From: an uncultured Roseburia sp.
GTDB taxonomy: Bacteria > Bacillota_A > Clostridia > Lachnospirales > Lachnospiraceae
Direction of reading: 5' to 3'
Assembly (NCBI GenBank): GCA_900753715.1
Contig: CAAEAE010000009.1
Location: 1-24,946, forward strand
Length of the DNA: 24,946 nt
The notes beneath the pieces are model-generated. The model saw only the letters and a program-made list of their open reading frames with translations. It did not search any database and was not told the DNA's origin. Below, one piece after another: positions 1 through 7,571 of this stretch (positions within the stretch are counted from its first letter, which is position 1; every line of letters begins with the position of its first letter). The translations under genes and the position numbers were made by a program.

Positions 1-985
1 CCCAGCCGGTGAGTCCCGGCTCGTACAGGTCGATGCCTTCTTCCTCCGGAAGATTCTCATGGAAATAGTCGTTAAAGTAGTGAACGACAAAAGGCTGGCA
101 GCAAGCTGCCATTTTTCCTTTTGCGAGGAACGTACAGTTCCTGCGGATGCAGTTTGAAAAAACCTGTTCCTTATCGGAGTCGCCACGTGGATTTAAATAC
201 TTGGAAAAACACTCTTTTCCCTCACGCAAATCAGCGGAGAGGGCATGTGCCTGAATAAAAGAGATAATTTTATCACGGTCAAGGCAGGCGTAGTCCGAGA
301 TGCTGATGTGCACGCGGTTTTCCTTAATCGTCTGAATGACCTCTTCCTTTAAGGTGAGAAGAAGCAGACCGTTTGTGACGATAATCACATTTGTATAGGG
401 AAACGCTTCCCGGACTGTCCGGATATAGACACCAATTTCCGGGTTTAATAACGGTTCGCCTCCGAGCAGATAAAAGTCATGAATCTGCGAGAAATAGCCG
501 GCGAGCTGATGAAGGTCACGCACAAACTGTTCTTTGTCCGGAAAGATGGGCTGTGGCACGAGGTTGGAAAAATGGCTGCATCCCTTGCAGTTTAAGTTAC
601 AGTGGTCGGCAAGGTGAAATTCAATCTGCATCAGCTCCGGGAGCACTTCTTTGTAAGGGTAAAGGATGGCATCACCGTCGATGGATTCGGAAAGCTCAAG
701 CCTTTGGCAGAGGGTATGCGGAATGACATAGATGTCCTTAATGCCAAGCTCTTCTAACAGACGGAAGTAGTAAGGATTTTCCCCCTGAATATTGATGACG
801 CCATCAATCTGGTGTGACTGGTAGAGGGCTGCGGTTTCTTCCGGCGTATAGGTGACGGAAGAGGATGCAAACTGCCCAAGGGAAATACTTGAGAGTCCGG
901 CAATAAAGATATCCGGACGGTAAGTCTGAAGTAACTGTATGCTTCTATTCCAGTTTGGAATATCTCCAAATAAAATCAGTTTCAT
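1..985 (-). CDS. Radical SAM/SPASM-like protein, C-terminus beyond window
   Basis: The gene starts at the ATG complementary to 983-985, with AGGAG about 7 bases upstream, and reads 328 codons to the window edge without a stop. A radical SAM cluster motif CNLNCKGC lies at residues 129-136 (CX3CX2C), followed by GGEPLLNP, the usual SAM-binding GGE element. Later cysteines at about 259, 279, 284, 295 and 296 could hold a second iron-sulfur cluster (SPASM-like). The first ~110 residues form a separate alpha/beta, Rossmann-like region (starts MKLILFGDIPNW) that I do not recognise. It is divergent from the sigma-28-driven gene at 1135 and part of a glycan locus, so a role in modifying a sugar or glycoprotein is inferred. 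The substrate is unknown. It resembles the radical SAM gene at 13264 in cysteine spacing. Confidence 0.85.
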   Translation of the reverse strand, partial: MKLILFGDIPNWNRSIQLLQTYRPDIFIAGLSSISLGQFASSSVTYTPEETAALYQSHQIDGVINIQGENPYYFRLLEELGIKDIYVIPHTLCQRLELSESIDGDAILYPYKEVLPELMQIEFHLADHCNLNCKGCSHFSNLVPQPIFPDKEQFVRDLHQLAGYFSQIHDFYLLGGEPLLNPEIGVYIRTVREAFPYTNVIIVTNGLLLLTLKEEVIQTIKENRVHISISDYACLDRDKIISFIQAHALSADLREGKECFSKYLNPRGDSDKEQVFSNCIRRNCTFLAKGKMAACCQPFVVHYFNDYFHENLPEEEGIDLYEPGLTGW

Positions 986-1028
986 GAAAAATCTCCTGTA
1001 GATAAAAGTATAAAGTGCATATCAATGT

Positions 1029-1055
1029 ATATCGGAGAAAAGTGCGGAAATGTAA
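1029..1055 (-). promoter_or_regulatory. Possible sigma-28 promoter for the minus-strand radical SAM gene
   Basis: On the minus strand, TCCGATAT (1036 down to 1029) matches the flagellar sigma -10 element GCCGATAA/T. The -35 position at 15-16 base spacing reads only TTAC/TTTA rather than TAAA. The site is about 45 bases from the start codon. A good -10 with a weak -35 leaves this tentative. Confidence 0.35.
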
Positions 1056-1071
1056 ACGGATTTTAGGACAT

Positions 1072-1098
1072 TAAAGAAGAAAATCAATGTGACCGATA
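1072..1098 (+). promoter_or_regulatory. Sigma-28 (SigD/FliA) flagellar promoter
   Basis: TAAA at 1072-1075, a 15-base spacer and GACCGATA at 1091-1098 match the flagellar sigma factor consensus TAAA-N15-GCCGATAA with one mismatch. It lies 37 bases ahead of the ATG at 1135 and drives the CgeB-type glycosyltransferase and methyltransferase pair. Confidence 0.8.
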
Positions 1099-1134
1099 TA
1101 AAAAACAATATGGGAACATTGTAAGGGAGAGATT

Positions 1135-2754
1135 ATGAAACGGGTTTTAAGACAGGCGGCAGAGGGAATATCGTTTTTGGAGCTTTTGTTAGACGAGACA
1201 ATCTGCGAGGGAGATATTCTGATTCCAAAAGAACTGCTGCTTTTGGCAGGGGGCAGAAATGACCGGCTTCCGGCGAAAAAAAAGTATGAGCTGTTACTTC
1301 GGATTGCACAGAGGACACCGTTTGAACTGACAGAGGAGCCGTCCGGGGAAGCAGGGCTGGAACTTTTGACGGATGATACTGCAGAAGAGATGACAGACGG
1401 CTGGAAGACAGACTGTTACATCATCGGGAAATACAGTCCGGTATTACGGGAAAATCAGGTATTTGAGATGGCGGTAGCATCTGTGCTTGAGGAGGCAGAA
1501 AGCCAGGGACATTATGAGCAGACGGTTGGCTTTTTAGAGGCAATGATAGGTCATACAGAGCTGTTTTATGAACTTGACGCACCGACAGAGCCTGTGTTGA
1601 TTTATAAGGGAGATGATGTGTGCCATAATGTGCTGACCGTGTTTGCGGAACAATTCGGGGCGGCACTGGAGAGAGCGGGAGTGCAGATTATCTGGTATGA
1701 CATGGCAAATCAGCCGTTAGAGGAGCTTTTGCAGTACCGCAACCGGCACTTTAAGGCAGTTATCGGCGTGCAGAGTTATCTGTTTTCCGTGAAGATGAAG
1801 GATGAGATTCACTATCTGCACGAGACGATTTACGGACCGAAATTTAATTTTATTTTTGACCATCCGGTGTGGATGAAAAAGCATTTGGAACACCAGTATC
1901 CGGATTTTTATGTGCTCACGCATGATACGGATTACGTGGCATTTGTGCAGAAGTATTTCAGGAAAAATGCAGTGTTATTTCCACCTGCCGGAATCGAGTC
2001 TGCGTGTCAGGAAAAAGTTTCCCGGAAATATGATTTGACATTTGTAGGCACCTATGGAAGTTACTGGAATGAGATTTTGCTGATTCATCAGATGGAGCGA
2101 AAGGAACGATTCCTTGCAAACCGGTTTTTGCTTGTGATGCGGAAAAATCCTGATTTGTCCTCGGAGGAGGCGTTAAAGAGGACGCTTGCATTTTATGGCA
2201 GAAGCGTGGATGAAAATGAGTTCGTGGAAATCTTTTATGGGCTGCGCCGCGTTATTTACTGCGTGATGCACTATTACAGGGACCGGGTACTCCGTGCCCT
2301 TTTAGACAGCGGACTTACGGTAGATGTGTTTGGTGACAGCTGGAAAAACAGTCCGCTTGCTGCGTATGAGAATCTGATTTGCCACCCGGATGTCACGGTG
2401 GAGGAGAGTCTTTTGATCTGGCAGCAGTCGAAGCTTTCGCTAAATATTATGTCTTGGCATAAAGCGGGTTTTACCGAGCGGATGGCAAATATTATGTTAG
2501 CCGGGGCTGTACTTGTGACAGATAATACCAGATATCTTGCCGGAAGATACGAAAACGGAAAAGACTTGGTGAGCTTTGGACTTACGGAGCGAAAGATGCT
2601 GCCGGAACGGATAAAACGGCTGCTTTCCGATGAGGCAGAGCAGCTGCGAATTGCAGAGAGCGGAAGGAAGAAAACAAAGCAGTTTCATACCTGGGATGTG
2701 CGGGCAAAAGAATTTTTAGAGCTGCTAGAGACACTGGATAAAAATGGGAGGTAA
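1135..2754 (+). CDS. CgeB-family glycosyltransferase (DUF3880 plus GT1-like C-terminus)
   Basis: A 539-residue cytoplasmic protein with AAGGGAG five bases before the ATG. Residues ~1-150 are an extra N-terminal region without recognised motif. The middle (~155-300) has the DUF3880/CgeB pattern (FNFIFDHPVWM, then YVLTHDTDYVAFV and FPPAG). The last ~150 residues have the GT-B nucleotide-sugar half (VDVFGDSW, SLNIMSWHKAGFTERM, AGAVLVTDNTRYL). CgeB-family enzymes are putative glycosyltransferases common in spore-coat and flagellin glycan loci; donor and acceptor cannot be told from sequence. It is the first gene after a sigma-28 promoter, with the methyltransferase starting 2 bases after its stop, so both are probably co-expressed with late flagellar genes. 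Confidence 0.85.
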   Translation: MKRVLRQAAEGISFLELLLDETICEGDILIPKELLLLAGGRNDRLPAKKKYELLLRIAQRTPFELTEEPSGEAGLELLTDDTAEEMTDGWKTDCYIIGKYSPVLRENQVFEMAVASVLEEAESQGHYEQTVGFLEAMIGHTELFYELDAPTEPVLIYKGDDVCHNVLTVFAEQFGAALERAGVQIIWYDMANQPLEELLQYRNRHFKAVIGVQSYLFSVKMKDEIHYLHETIYGPKFNFIFDHPVWMKKHLEHQYPDFYVLTHDTDYVAFVQKYFRKNAVLFPPAGIESACQEKVSRKYDLTFVGTYGSYWNEILLIHQMERKERFLANRFLLVMRKNPDLSSEEALKRTLAFYGRSVDENEFVEIFYGLRRVIYCVMHYYRDRVLRALLDSGLTVDVFGDSWKNSPLAAYENLICHPDVTVEESLLIWQQSKLSLNIMSWHKAGFTERMANIMLAGAVLVTDNTRYLAGRYENGKDLVSFGLTERKMLPERIKRLLSDEAEQLRIAESGRKKTKQFHTWDVRAKEFLELLETLDKNGR

Positions 2755-2755
2755 T

Positions 2756-3505
2756 ATGAATACGATGGAAAAATACGAAAAGCGTCTGGATGAAGAACAA
2801 TGGGGAGAACTTTATAACAAAGAGCAGGCGGAACAGGTCATCAGCGGGATTCTGACGGAGCAGGTGTTCTGCTGGACCGAGGAGCTGTTAAAAATTTCTG
2901 CTGAGGGAGACAAACTGTGCGAGGTCGGCTGCGGCTCCGGACAGAGCGCAGCATATCTGCAAAAGCACGGAAGAAAGGTGACAGCACTCGATTTCTCAAA
3001 GGAATGTGTGGAACTGGTCAACGTGGTAAACAGCCGCTTAAATCTTGGAATGAACGTGGTCTGTGCAGATGCGACAAAGCCGCTTCCGTTTGCGGAAAAA
3101 GAATTTGACTATATCTATCAGTGCGGGCTTCTGGAACATTTTCATACAGAGGAGCGAATTGCTCTGTTAAAGAACTGGAGCCATTATACGAAACATATGA
3201 TTTCCATGATTCCAAATGCGGCAAGTATTGCATACCGCACCGGAAAAGCAATGATGGAGCAGCAGGGTGTCTGGTCATATGGGTTAGAATTGCCGCAGTA
3301 CAGTCTTGGGAGCGAATTTGAACAGGCCGGAATCCATAATGTGAGAGAATATACGATTGGCGCAGAACATGCACTGGCATTTCTGCCGGAGGAGCATTAT
3401 TTAAGAAGAGCATTGCAGCTGTGGCTGTTAGAGAGCAGACAGCTTGGAATGGAGGACATCTGCGGACAGGGCTATCTTCTGGTGACAATCGGGGACTGTG
3501 AATAA
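2756..3505 (+). CDS. Class I SAM-dependent methyltransferase
   Basis: I start this 249-residue protein at 2756 because GGGAGG (2746-2751) sits four bases ahead; an in-frame ATG at 2744 would put that Shine-Dalgarno inside the gene. Motif I is CEVGCGSG at residues 55-62, the acidic residue at the end of the next strand is D79 (VTALDFS), and DATKPLPF plus FDYIYQCGLLEHF correspond to motifs II-III of Methyltransf_11/25 enzymes. The target is unknown; next to a glycosyltransferase with one base between stop and start, O- or N-methylation of a sugar on the glycan is the likely role. It shares the sigma-28 promoter at 1072 with the preceding gene. No terminator is visible after it. Confidence 0.8.
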   Translation: MNTMEKYEKRLDEEQWGELYNKEQAEQVISGILTEQVFCWTEELLKISAEGDKLCEVGCGSGQSAAYLQKHGRKVTALDFSKECVELVNVVNSRLNLGMNVVCADATKPLPFAEKEFDYIYQCGLLEHFHTEERIALLKNWSHYTKHMISMIPNAASIAYRTGKAMMEQQGVWSYGLELPQYSLGSEFEQAGIHNVREYTIGAEHALAFLPEEHYLRRALQLWLLESRQLGMEDICGQGYLLVTIGDCE

Positions 3506-3530
3506 ATTGTAACGGCTTTTGGGATTGAAC

Positions 3531-3558
3531 TAAGGAAAAGGACACTTTATGCCGATAT
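3531..3558 (+). promoter_or_regulatory. Sigma-28 (SigD/FliA) flagellar promoter
   Basis: GCCGATAT at 3551-3558 is a perfect flagellar -10 element; TAAG at 3531-3534 stands 16 bases upstream (consensus TAAA, 15-16 bases). It lies 26 bases after the methyltransferase stop and ~64 bases before the small helical gene, giving that gene its own flagellar-class transcription start. Confidence 0.75.
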
Positions 3559-3591
3559 AATAGCCAGAATGTGAAAAGAAAGGAACGCCAG

Positions 3592-3633
3592 ATGGCATCG
3601 CTATTGTTGGCAGGGGAAAATCATGGAAGATAA
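3592..3633 (+). other. Possible 13-codon leader ORF overlapping the next gene start
   Basis: ATG at 3592 with AAGGAA 6-7 bases upstream opens a 13-residue frame (MASLLLAGENHGR) that stops at 3631-3633, ten bases past the ATG of the gene at 3623. It lies downstream of the sigma-28 promoter, so it would be on the transcript. It could couple or attenuate translation of that gene, or be chance. Confidence 0.2.
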
Positions 3634-3985
3634 CAGAAAAGAGCAGATTGAGGCACTGGAGGTGCTTTTGGAGTTCAATGAACGTCTTGTAAAGAATATG
3701 CACATTATTGTGAAAGAACTATCTGGCAAGCGTCTGGATGATACCGATAAATTTTTAAAATCTATTGTAGATGCTATCAACTGGGAAATCCAGGTGGTAA
3801 ACGGGACCATGGAAGTAATCAATGACGGAGAGGAACGCCTTGATAAAGAAGCATTTAATAAGGCAGTTTCCGCATTGGCAGAGGCAATCAAGGCAAAGGA
3901 CGATGCCGCAATGGCAGCAGAGTTTGAGAACGTGATTCCGGTATTTGAGAATCTGGGAGAGATTGTTGCAAAAGTAGTAAAATAG
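3623..3985 (+). CDS. Small all-helical acidic protein of unknown function, flagellar-regulon promoter
   Basis: A 120-residue protein with AGGGGA five bases ahead of its ATG. It has no signal peptide or membrane segment. The sequence is rich in Glu, Lys, Ala, Asp and Leu, with heptad-like hydrophobic spacing throughout, suggesting a helical bundle. I do not recognise a named family with certainty. It is transcribed from its own sigma-28 promoter (3531-3558) and closed by a strong terminator (3993-4033), so it is a single-gene unit within a glycan island. Size and helicity recall flagellar export chaperones (FliS, FlgN class), but no signature of either is visible, and an adaptor for the glycosylation machinery is equally possible. 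Confidence 0.75.
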   Translation: MEDNRKEQIEALEVLLEFNERLVKNMHIIVKELSGKRLDDTDKFLKSIVDAINWEIQVVNGTMEVINDGEERLDKEAFNKAVSALAEAIKAKDDAAMAAEFENVIPVFENLGEIVAKVVK

Positions 3986-3992
3986 AAATCTG

Positions 3993-4033
3993 AAACTGTC
4001 ATGTTAGAGCATATACTAATGTGGCAGTTTTTT
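3993..4033 (+). terminator. Intrinsic terminator after the small helical gene
   Basis: A 15-base arm at 3993-4007 (AAACTGTCATGTTAG) pairs fully with 4016-4030 (CTAATGTGGCAGTTT), allowing three G-U pairs. The loop is 8 bases and six T follow (4028-4033). It begins 8 bases after the stop codon and separates this unit from pseF. Confidence 0.85.
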
Positions 4034-4076
4034 GCTTATATAAAACAGCTTTGGGTTACGGGACGGAGGAGTAAAA

Positions 4077-4772
4077 ATGAATCAGAAAAGCCTGGCGGTT
4101 ATCACAGCACGGGGAGGAAGCAAGCGGATTCCACGAAAGAATATCAAGGACTTTTGCGGAAAGCCGATTATGGCATATTCGATTGAGGCGGCACTTGAGG
4201 CGGGATGCTTTGACACGGTCATGGTGTCGACCGATGATGAGGAAATCGCGCAGATTGCAAAAGATTATGGCGCAGAGGTGCCTTTTTTGCGGAGTGAGCG
4301 TACAGCGGGAGATTTTGCAACGACAGCGGATGTGCTGATGGAGGTGTTCGAGGAATACGAAAAGCGCGGGGAAAAGTTTACCTATGCAGCGTGCATCTAT
4401 CCGACCGCTCCGTTTGTGACTGCACAGAAATTAAAGGACGGAATGTCTTTGTTACAGGAGAAGCAGGGGACGATGCTGATGCCGGTTGTGGCATTTTCCT
4501 TTCCACCGCAGCGTGGTGTTGTAAAAAAAGGTGAATTTCTTGAGTTTTGCTATCCGCAGTACCGCAACAGCCGCTCACAGGATTTAGAGACGATGTATCA
4601 TGACTGCGGACAGTTTTACTGCTATGATGTAGAAAAATACAGAAACGTCAGAGGACAGATTGACACCGGAATCATTCCATATATCGTATCGGAGCTTGAG
4701 GTGCAGGATATCGATAACGAGACAGACTGGAAATTAGCAGAGATGAAATACCGGATGATGAAAGGGGAATAA
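4077..4772 (+). CDS. pseF: Pseudaminic acid cytidylyltransferase
   Basis: A 231-residue CMP-sugar synthetase that would couple pseudaminic acid to CTP, giving the CMP-Pse donor in the last step of the pathway. The N-terminal nucleotide-binding signature AxRGGSKRIPRKNIK is at residues 11-24, and YHDCGQFYCYD towards the C-terminus is the pattern typical of PseF rather than NeuA. GGAGGAG lies six bases before the ATG. The rest of the pathway (pseI, pseG, pseC) lies 11 kb downstream in this window, which supports the assignment. The next gene begins one base after the stop. No convincing promoter is visible in the 43 bases after the upstream terminator. Confidence 0.88.
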   Translation: MNQKSLAVITARGGSKRIPRKNIKDFCGKPIMAYSIEAALEAGCFDTVMVSTDDEEIAQIAKDYGAEVPFLRSERTAGDFATTADVLMEVFEEYEKRGEKFTYAACIYPTAPFVTAQKLKDGMSLLQEKQGTMLMPVVAFSFPPQRGVVKKGEFLEFCYPQYRNSRSQDLETMYHDCGQFYCYDVEKYRNVRGQIDTGIIPYIVSELEVQDIDNETDWKLAEMKYRMMKGE

Positions 4773-4773
4773 G

Positions 4774-5940
4774 GTGGCAGATCATAAGATTCCAGGTATG
4801 AAACTATTGTTTTTTGAGTGGCATTCTTTTATGAATAAGGGAATTGAGCGGGGCTTGAAGGAGCTGGAAATCCCGTATGACACATTTTTTTACCAGTTTA
4901 ACGACTGGGAAAAGGATGATGCTTTTTTAGAACAGTTCCAGGCTTATTTAAAGGCGGGAGCTTATACGGACGTGCTGTCGGTCAATTTTTCACCGCTCAT
5001 TTCGATGCTGTGTGAGGAACTTGGAATTGTATACACGGCGTGGGTCTATGATTCACCGCTTCATATCCGAAACTTAGAGAGCCTTAAAAATTCCTGCAAC
5101 CGGATTTTCTTTTTTGACAGGGGACAGGCAGAGGAACACCACAAAAATGGAGTCAATGCGATGCATTTGCCGCTTGCGGTGGATACGGAGGTCTTTCGTA
5201 TTAATGCATCGAAACGGGAAAAAGAAGAATATCGGACGGATATCTCCTTAGTTGGAAAACTTTACCAGACAGAGTATGCATATTTTACGGCACCGTTGCA
5301 GGGCTATACAAAGGGGTATCTGGAAGGAATCGTAAATGCACAGGGCAAAGTGTACGGCGGTTATCTGATACCGGAATTAATTACGGATGAACTGTTGGCA
5401 CAGATGAATGCCGATTATGCAAAGGTGGCAACGGACGGTTTCTCGATGGGCAGAAGAGAGCTTGAATTTATGCTTGCTTGTGAGACGACCGGGCGGGAAC
5501 GTTATATGGCATTAGCACTTTTATCTGCACATTATCTGGTGGATTTGTACTCAACGGATGTGGATAAGCGGTTGGAAAAAGTGCGATACCGTGGATATGC
5601 GGACTATTATTCCCAGATGCCGCTAGCGTTTTCCCAGAGTAAAATCAACCTGAATATTTCGCTCAAGACCATCCGTACCGGAATACCGCTTCGTGTCATT
5701 GACGTGCTTGGCTGCGGCGGATTTGTGCTCTCTAATTATCAGGAAGAACTTTTTGAGTATTTTAACGTCGGAAAAGAGTTAGTCGTATATGAGAATATAG
5801 AGGACTTGTTTTATCAGGCAAAATATTACTTAGAACACGAGGATGAGAGAAAACAAATTGCGCTTGCGGGATTTGAGCGCGTGAAGAGGGATTTTACGTT
5901 CCGGGAGCGGATTGAAAAAATGTATCCGGGGAGTGTCTGA
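4774..5940 (+). CDS. CgeB-family glycosyltransferase
   Basis: A 388-residue protein. I use the GTG at 4774 because AAAGGGG sits at normal distance before it; an in-frame ATG at 4798 gives the family-typical start MKLLFFEW but has no Shine-Dalgarno. The DUF3880 half contains VYDSPLHIRNLESL and FFFDRGQAEEH; the C-terminal half has the pattern SKINLNISLKTIRTGIPLRV followed by DVLGCGGFVLSNYQEEL, characteristic of CgeB-type enzymes of flagellar glycan loci. It is probably co-transcribed with pseF, and transfer of pseudaminic acid or of a sugar next to it would fit, but donor specificity cannot be read. No terminator follows. Confidence 0.85.
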   Translation: MADHKIPGMKLLFFEWHSFMNKGIERGLKELEIPYDTFFYQFNDWEKDDAFLEQFQAYLKAGAYTDVLSVNFSPLISMLCEELGIVYTAWVYDSPLHIRNLESLKNSCNRIFFFDRGQAEEHHKNGVNAMHLPLAVDTEVFRINASKREKEEYRTDISLVGKLYQTEYAYFTAPLQGYTKGYLEGIVNAQGKVYGGYLIPELITDELLAQMNADYAKVATDGFSMGRRELEFMLACETTGRERYMALALLSAHYLVDLYSTDVDKRLEKVRYRGYADYYSQMPLAFSQSKINLNISLKTIRTGIPLRVIDVLGCGGFVLSNYQEELFEYFNVGKELVVYENIEDLFYQAKYYLEHEDERKQIALAGFERVKRDFTFRERIEKMYPGSV

Positions 5941-5957
5941 CAAGACAAACAAAATTT

Positions 5958-5986
5958 TTGTAATGAAAGTCAATATAGTATATAAT
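5958..5986 (+). promoter_or_regulatory. Sigma-A promoter ahead of the fdtA-like gene
   Basis: TTGTAA (5958-5963), a 17-base spacer and a perfect TATAAT (5981-5986) lie 58 bases before the ATG at 6044. This makes the dTDP-sugar module a housekeeping-sigma unit, unlike the sigma-28 units around it. Confidence 0.7.
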
Positions 5987-6043
5987 GGTTACAGAAGACT
6001 GATTCTGGCAAAAAATACTGTGAGATGAGCAGGGAGGATTGCG

Positions 6044-6457
6044 ATGCAGATTATTAAATATGCGTTCCAGCAGCATGGGGATGACCGCGGAATGTTGGTG
6101 GCATTGGAAGAATATAACGATATCCCATTTGAAATAAAACGTGTTTATTATATGTATGACACAAAACCGGGAGTAACCAGGGGCTATCATGCACATAAGT
6201 CACTTGAGCAAATTCTGATTTGTATTCATGGTTCCTGTAAGATTCGTCTGGATAATGGAAGAGAAAAGAAAATTGTTTCTCTTGAGAAGCCATATGAAGG
6301 ATTGTATATACCAAATAATATGTGGAGAGAGATGTATGACTTTTCGCCGGATGCTGTTCTGATGGTTTTAGCGTCAGAGGTGTATAAGGAAGAAGATTAC
6401 ATCCGGGATTATGATACCTTCTTAAAGATGATGAAAGAGGAACCTGAAAATGCATGA
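6044..6457 (+). CDS. fdtA: dTDP-4-keto-6-deoxyglucose 3,4-ketoisomerase (FdtA/QdtA/WxcM family)
   Basis: A 137-residue single-cupin protein, the usual length of sugar 3,4-ketoisomerases. It carries [20 protein letters not shown] with the two likely catalytic histidines H49 and H51, and [20 protein letters not shown] then [16 protein letters not shown]. The enzyme converts dTDP-4-keto-6-deoxyglucose to a 3-keto isomer, the substrate of the aminotransferase encoded next (8-base overlap). FdtA (galacto product) and QdtA (gluco product) are close relatives. From memory, residues equivalent to QdtA Tyr17 and Arg97 separate them; here these positions appear to be R15 and R95, one of each type, so the product is undecided. 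RmlA and RmlB are not in the window. RBS AGGGAGG. Confidence 0.82.
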   Translation: MQIIKYAFQQHGDDRGMLVALEEYNDIPFEIKRVYYMYDTKPGVTRGYHAHKSLEQILICIHGSCKIRLDNGREKKIVSLEKPYEGLYIPNNMWREMYDFSPDAVLMVLASEVYKEEDYIRDYDTFLKMMKEEPENA

Positions 6458-7550
6458 AATACCTTATCTTGATTTGAAAAAGATTCATGAGCCGATACAA
6501 AACGAGTTAGACTGCGCTTACAGGGAAGTGATGGACAGGCAGTGGTTTATCGGAGGGGAAGCAGACCATACATTTGAGCAGAAGTTTGCAGCATATTGTG
6601 GCGCGAAGGCATGCGTGGGAACGGGAAACGGACTGGATGCAATCCGGCTGATTCTGCTTGCATACGGAATTGGAGCCGGGGATGAAGTGATTGTTCCGGC
6701 AAATACATTTATTGCAACGGTACTTGCAATTACATATGTGGACGCAACACCGGTATTTGTGGATGCAGACAGTGAAACTTATACCATTGATTTATCAGCG
6801 ATTGAAGAAAAGATTACGGATAGAACAAAAGCGGTTATTGTAGTTCATTTATATGGACGTGCAGTTGATGTAGCGCCGATAAGAGCGCTTTCAAAAAAAT
6901 ATGGAATTAAAATAATTGAGGATGCGGCTCAGGCACATGGGGCATCTGTCCGCGGAGAAAAGGTCGGAAAACTCGGAGATGCGGCTGCATTCAGCTTTTA
7001 TCCGGGCAAGAATCTTGGCGCACTCGGAGATGCGGGCGCAGTTGTGACCGATGATGAAGAGCTGGCGGCAAGAGTGCGCGCATACGGCAATTATGGTTCC
7101 TATCAGAAATACTGTCATGTGTATAAAGGCTGCAATTCCAGACTGGATGAATTACAGGCGGCTTTTTTGACGGTGAAGCTGCCATATCTTGACAAGTGGA
7201 ACAAAGAACGGCGCAAGATTGCAGAAAGTTATGCGGCAGGAATCGTGAATGAAAAAGTAGTGTTACCGCAGATGCCGGATGACTCACAGGAGCACGTATT
7301 TCATATTTATGCGGTGCTTGTAAAAGAACGCGAAAAGTTTGTGGAGCATTTAAAGAACAGTGGAATCATGACTAATATTCACTATCCGACCCCTATCATG
7401 GAACAGGAAGCATATCAGGAGTGGAAGGGACAGGTAGAACACTATCCTGTGACAAGACGAATCTGCGCAGAGGAAGTGAGCCTGCCGTTATATCCGGGAA
7501 TGACGCAAGATGAGATAAACAGGGTAATTGCGTGCGTGAATGAGTTTTAA
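6450..7550 (+). CDS. fdtB: PLP-dependent sugar aminotransferase, FdtB/QdtB-like (DegT/DnrJ/EryC1)
   Basis: A 366-residue DegT/DnrJ/EryC1 enzyme. The internal-aldimine lysine is K187 in [25 protein letters not shown] and EDAAQAHGA are the cofactor-binding elements. The WFIGG region near residue 32 and the NIHYP segment near the C-terminus are typical of 3-aminotransferases for dTDP-3-keto-6-deoxyhexoses. It should transfer an amino group from glutamate to C-3, giving dTDP-Fuc3N or dTDP-Qui3N depending on the isomerase. Its start codon overlaps the last 8 bases of the isomerase gene, indicating translational coupling. Confidence 0.83.
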   Translation: MHEIPYLDLKKIHEPIQNELDCAYREVMDRQWFIGGEADHTFEQKFAAYCGAKACVGTGNGLDAIRLILLAYGIGAGDEVIVPANTFIATVLAITYVDATPVFVDADSETYTIDLSAIEEKITDRTKAVIVVHLYGRAVDVAPIRALSKKYGIKIIEDAAQAHGASVRGEKVGKLGDAAAFSFYPGKNLGALGDAGAVVTDDEELAARVRAYGNYGSYQKYCHVYKGCNSRLDELQAAFLTVKLPYLDKWNKERRKIAESYAAGIVNEKVVLPQMPDDSQEHVFHIYAVLVKEREKFVEHLKNSGIMTNIHYPTPIMEQEAYQEWKGQVEHYPVTRRICAEEVSLPLYPGMTQDEINRVIACVNEF

Positions 7551-7571
7551 GAAAGGCTGGCATGGAGCGAA

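Noticed and set aside
3018..3545. 175-codon open frame on the minus strand
   Set aside because: It is antisense to the methyltransferase gene, with composition and motifs explained by the plus-strand gene and no ribosome binding site or family signature.
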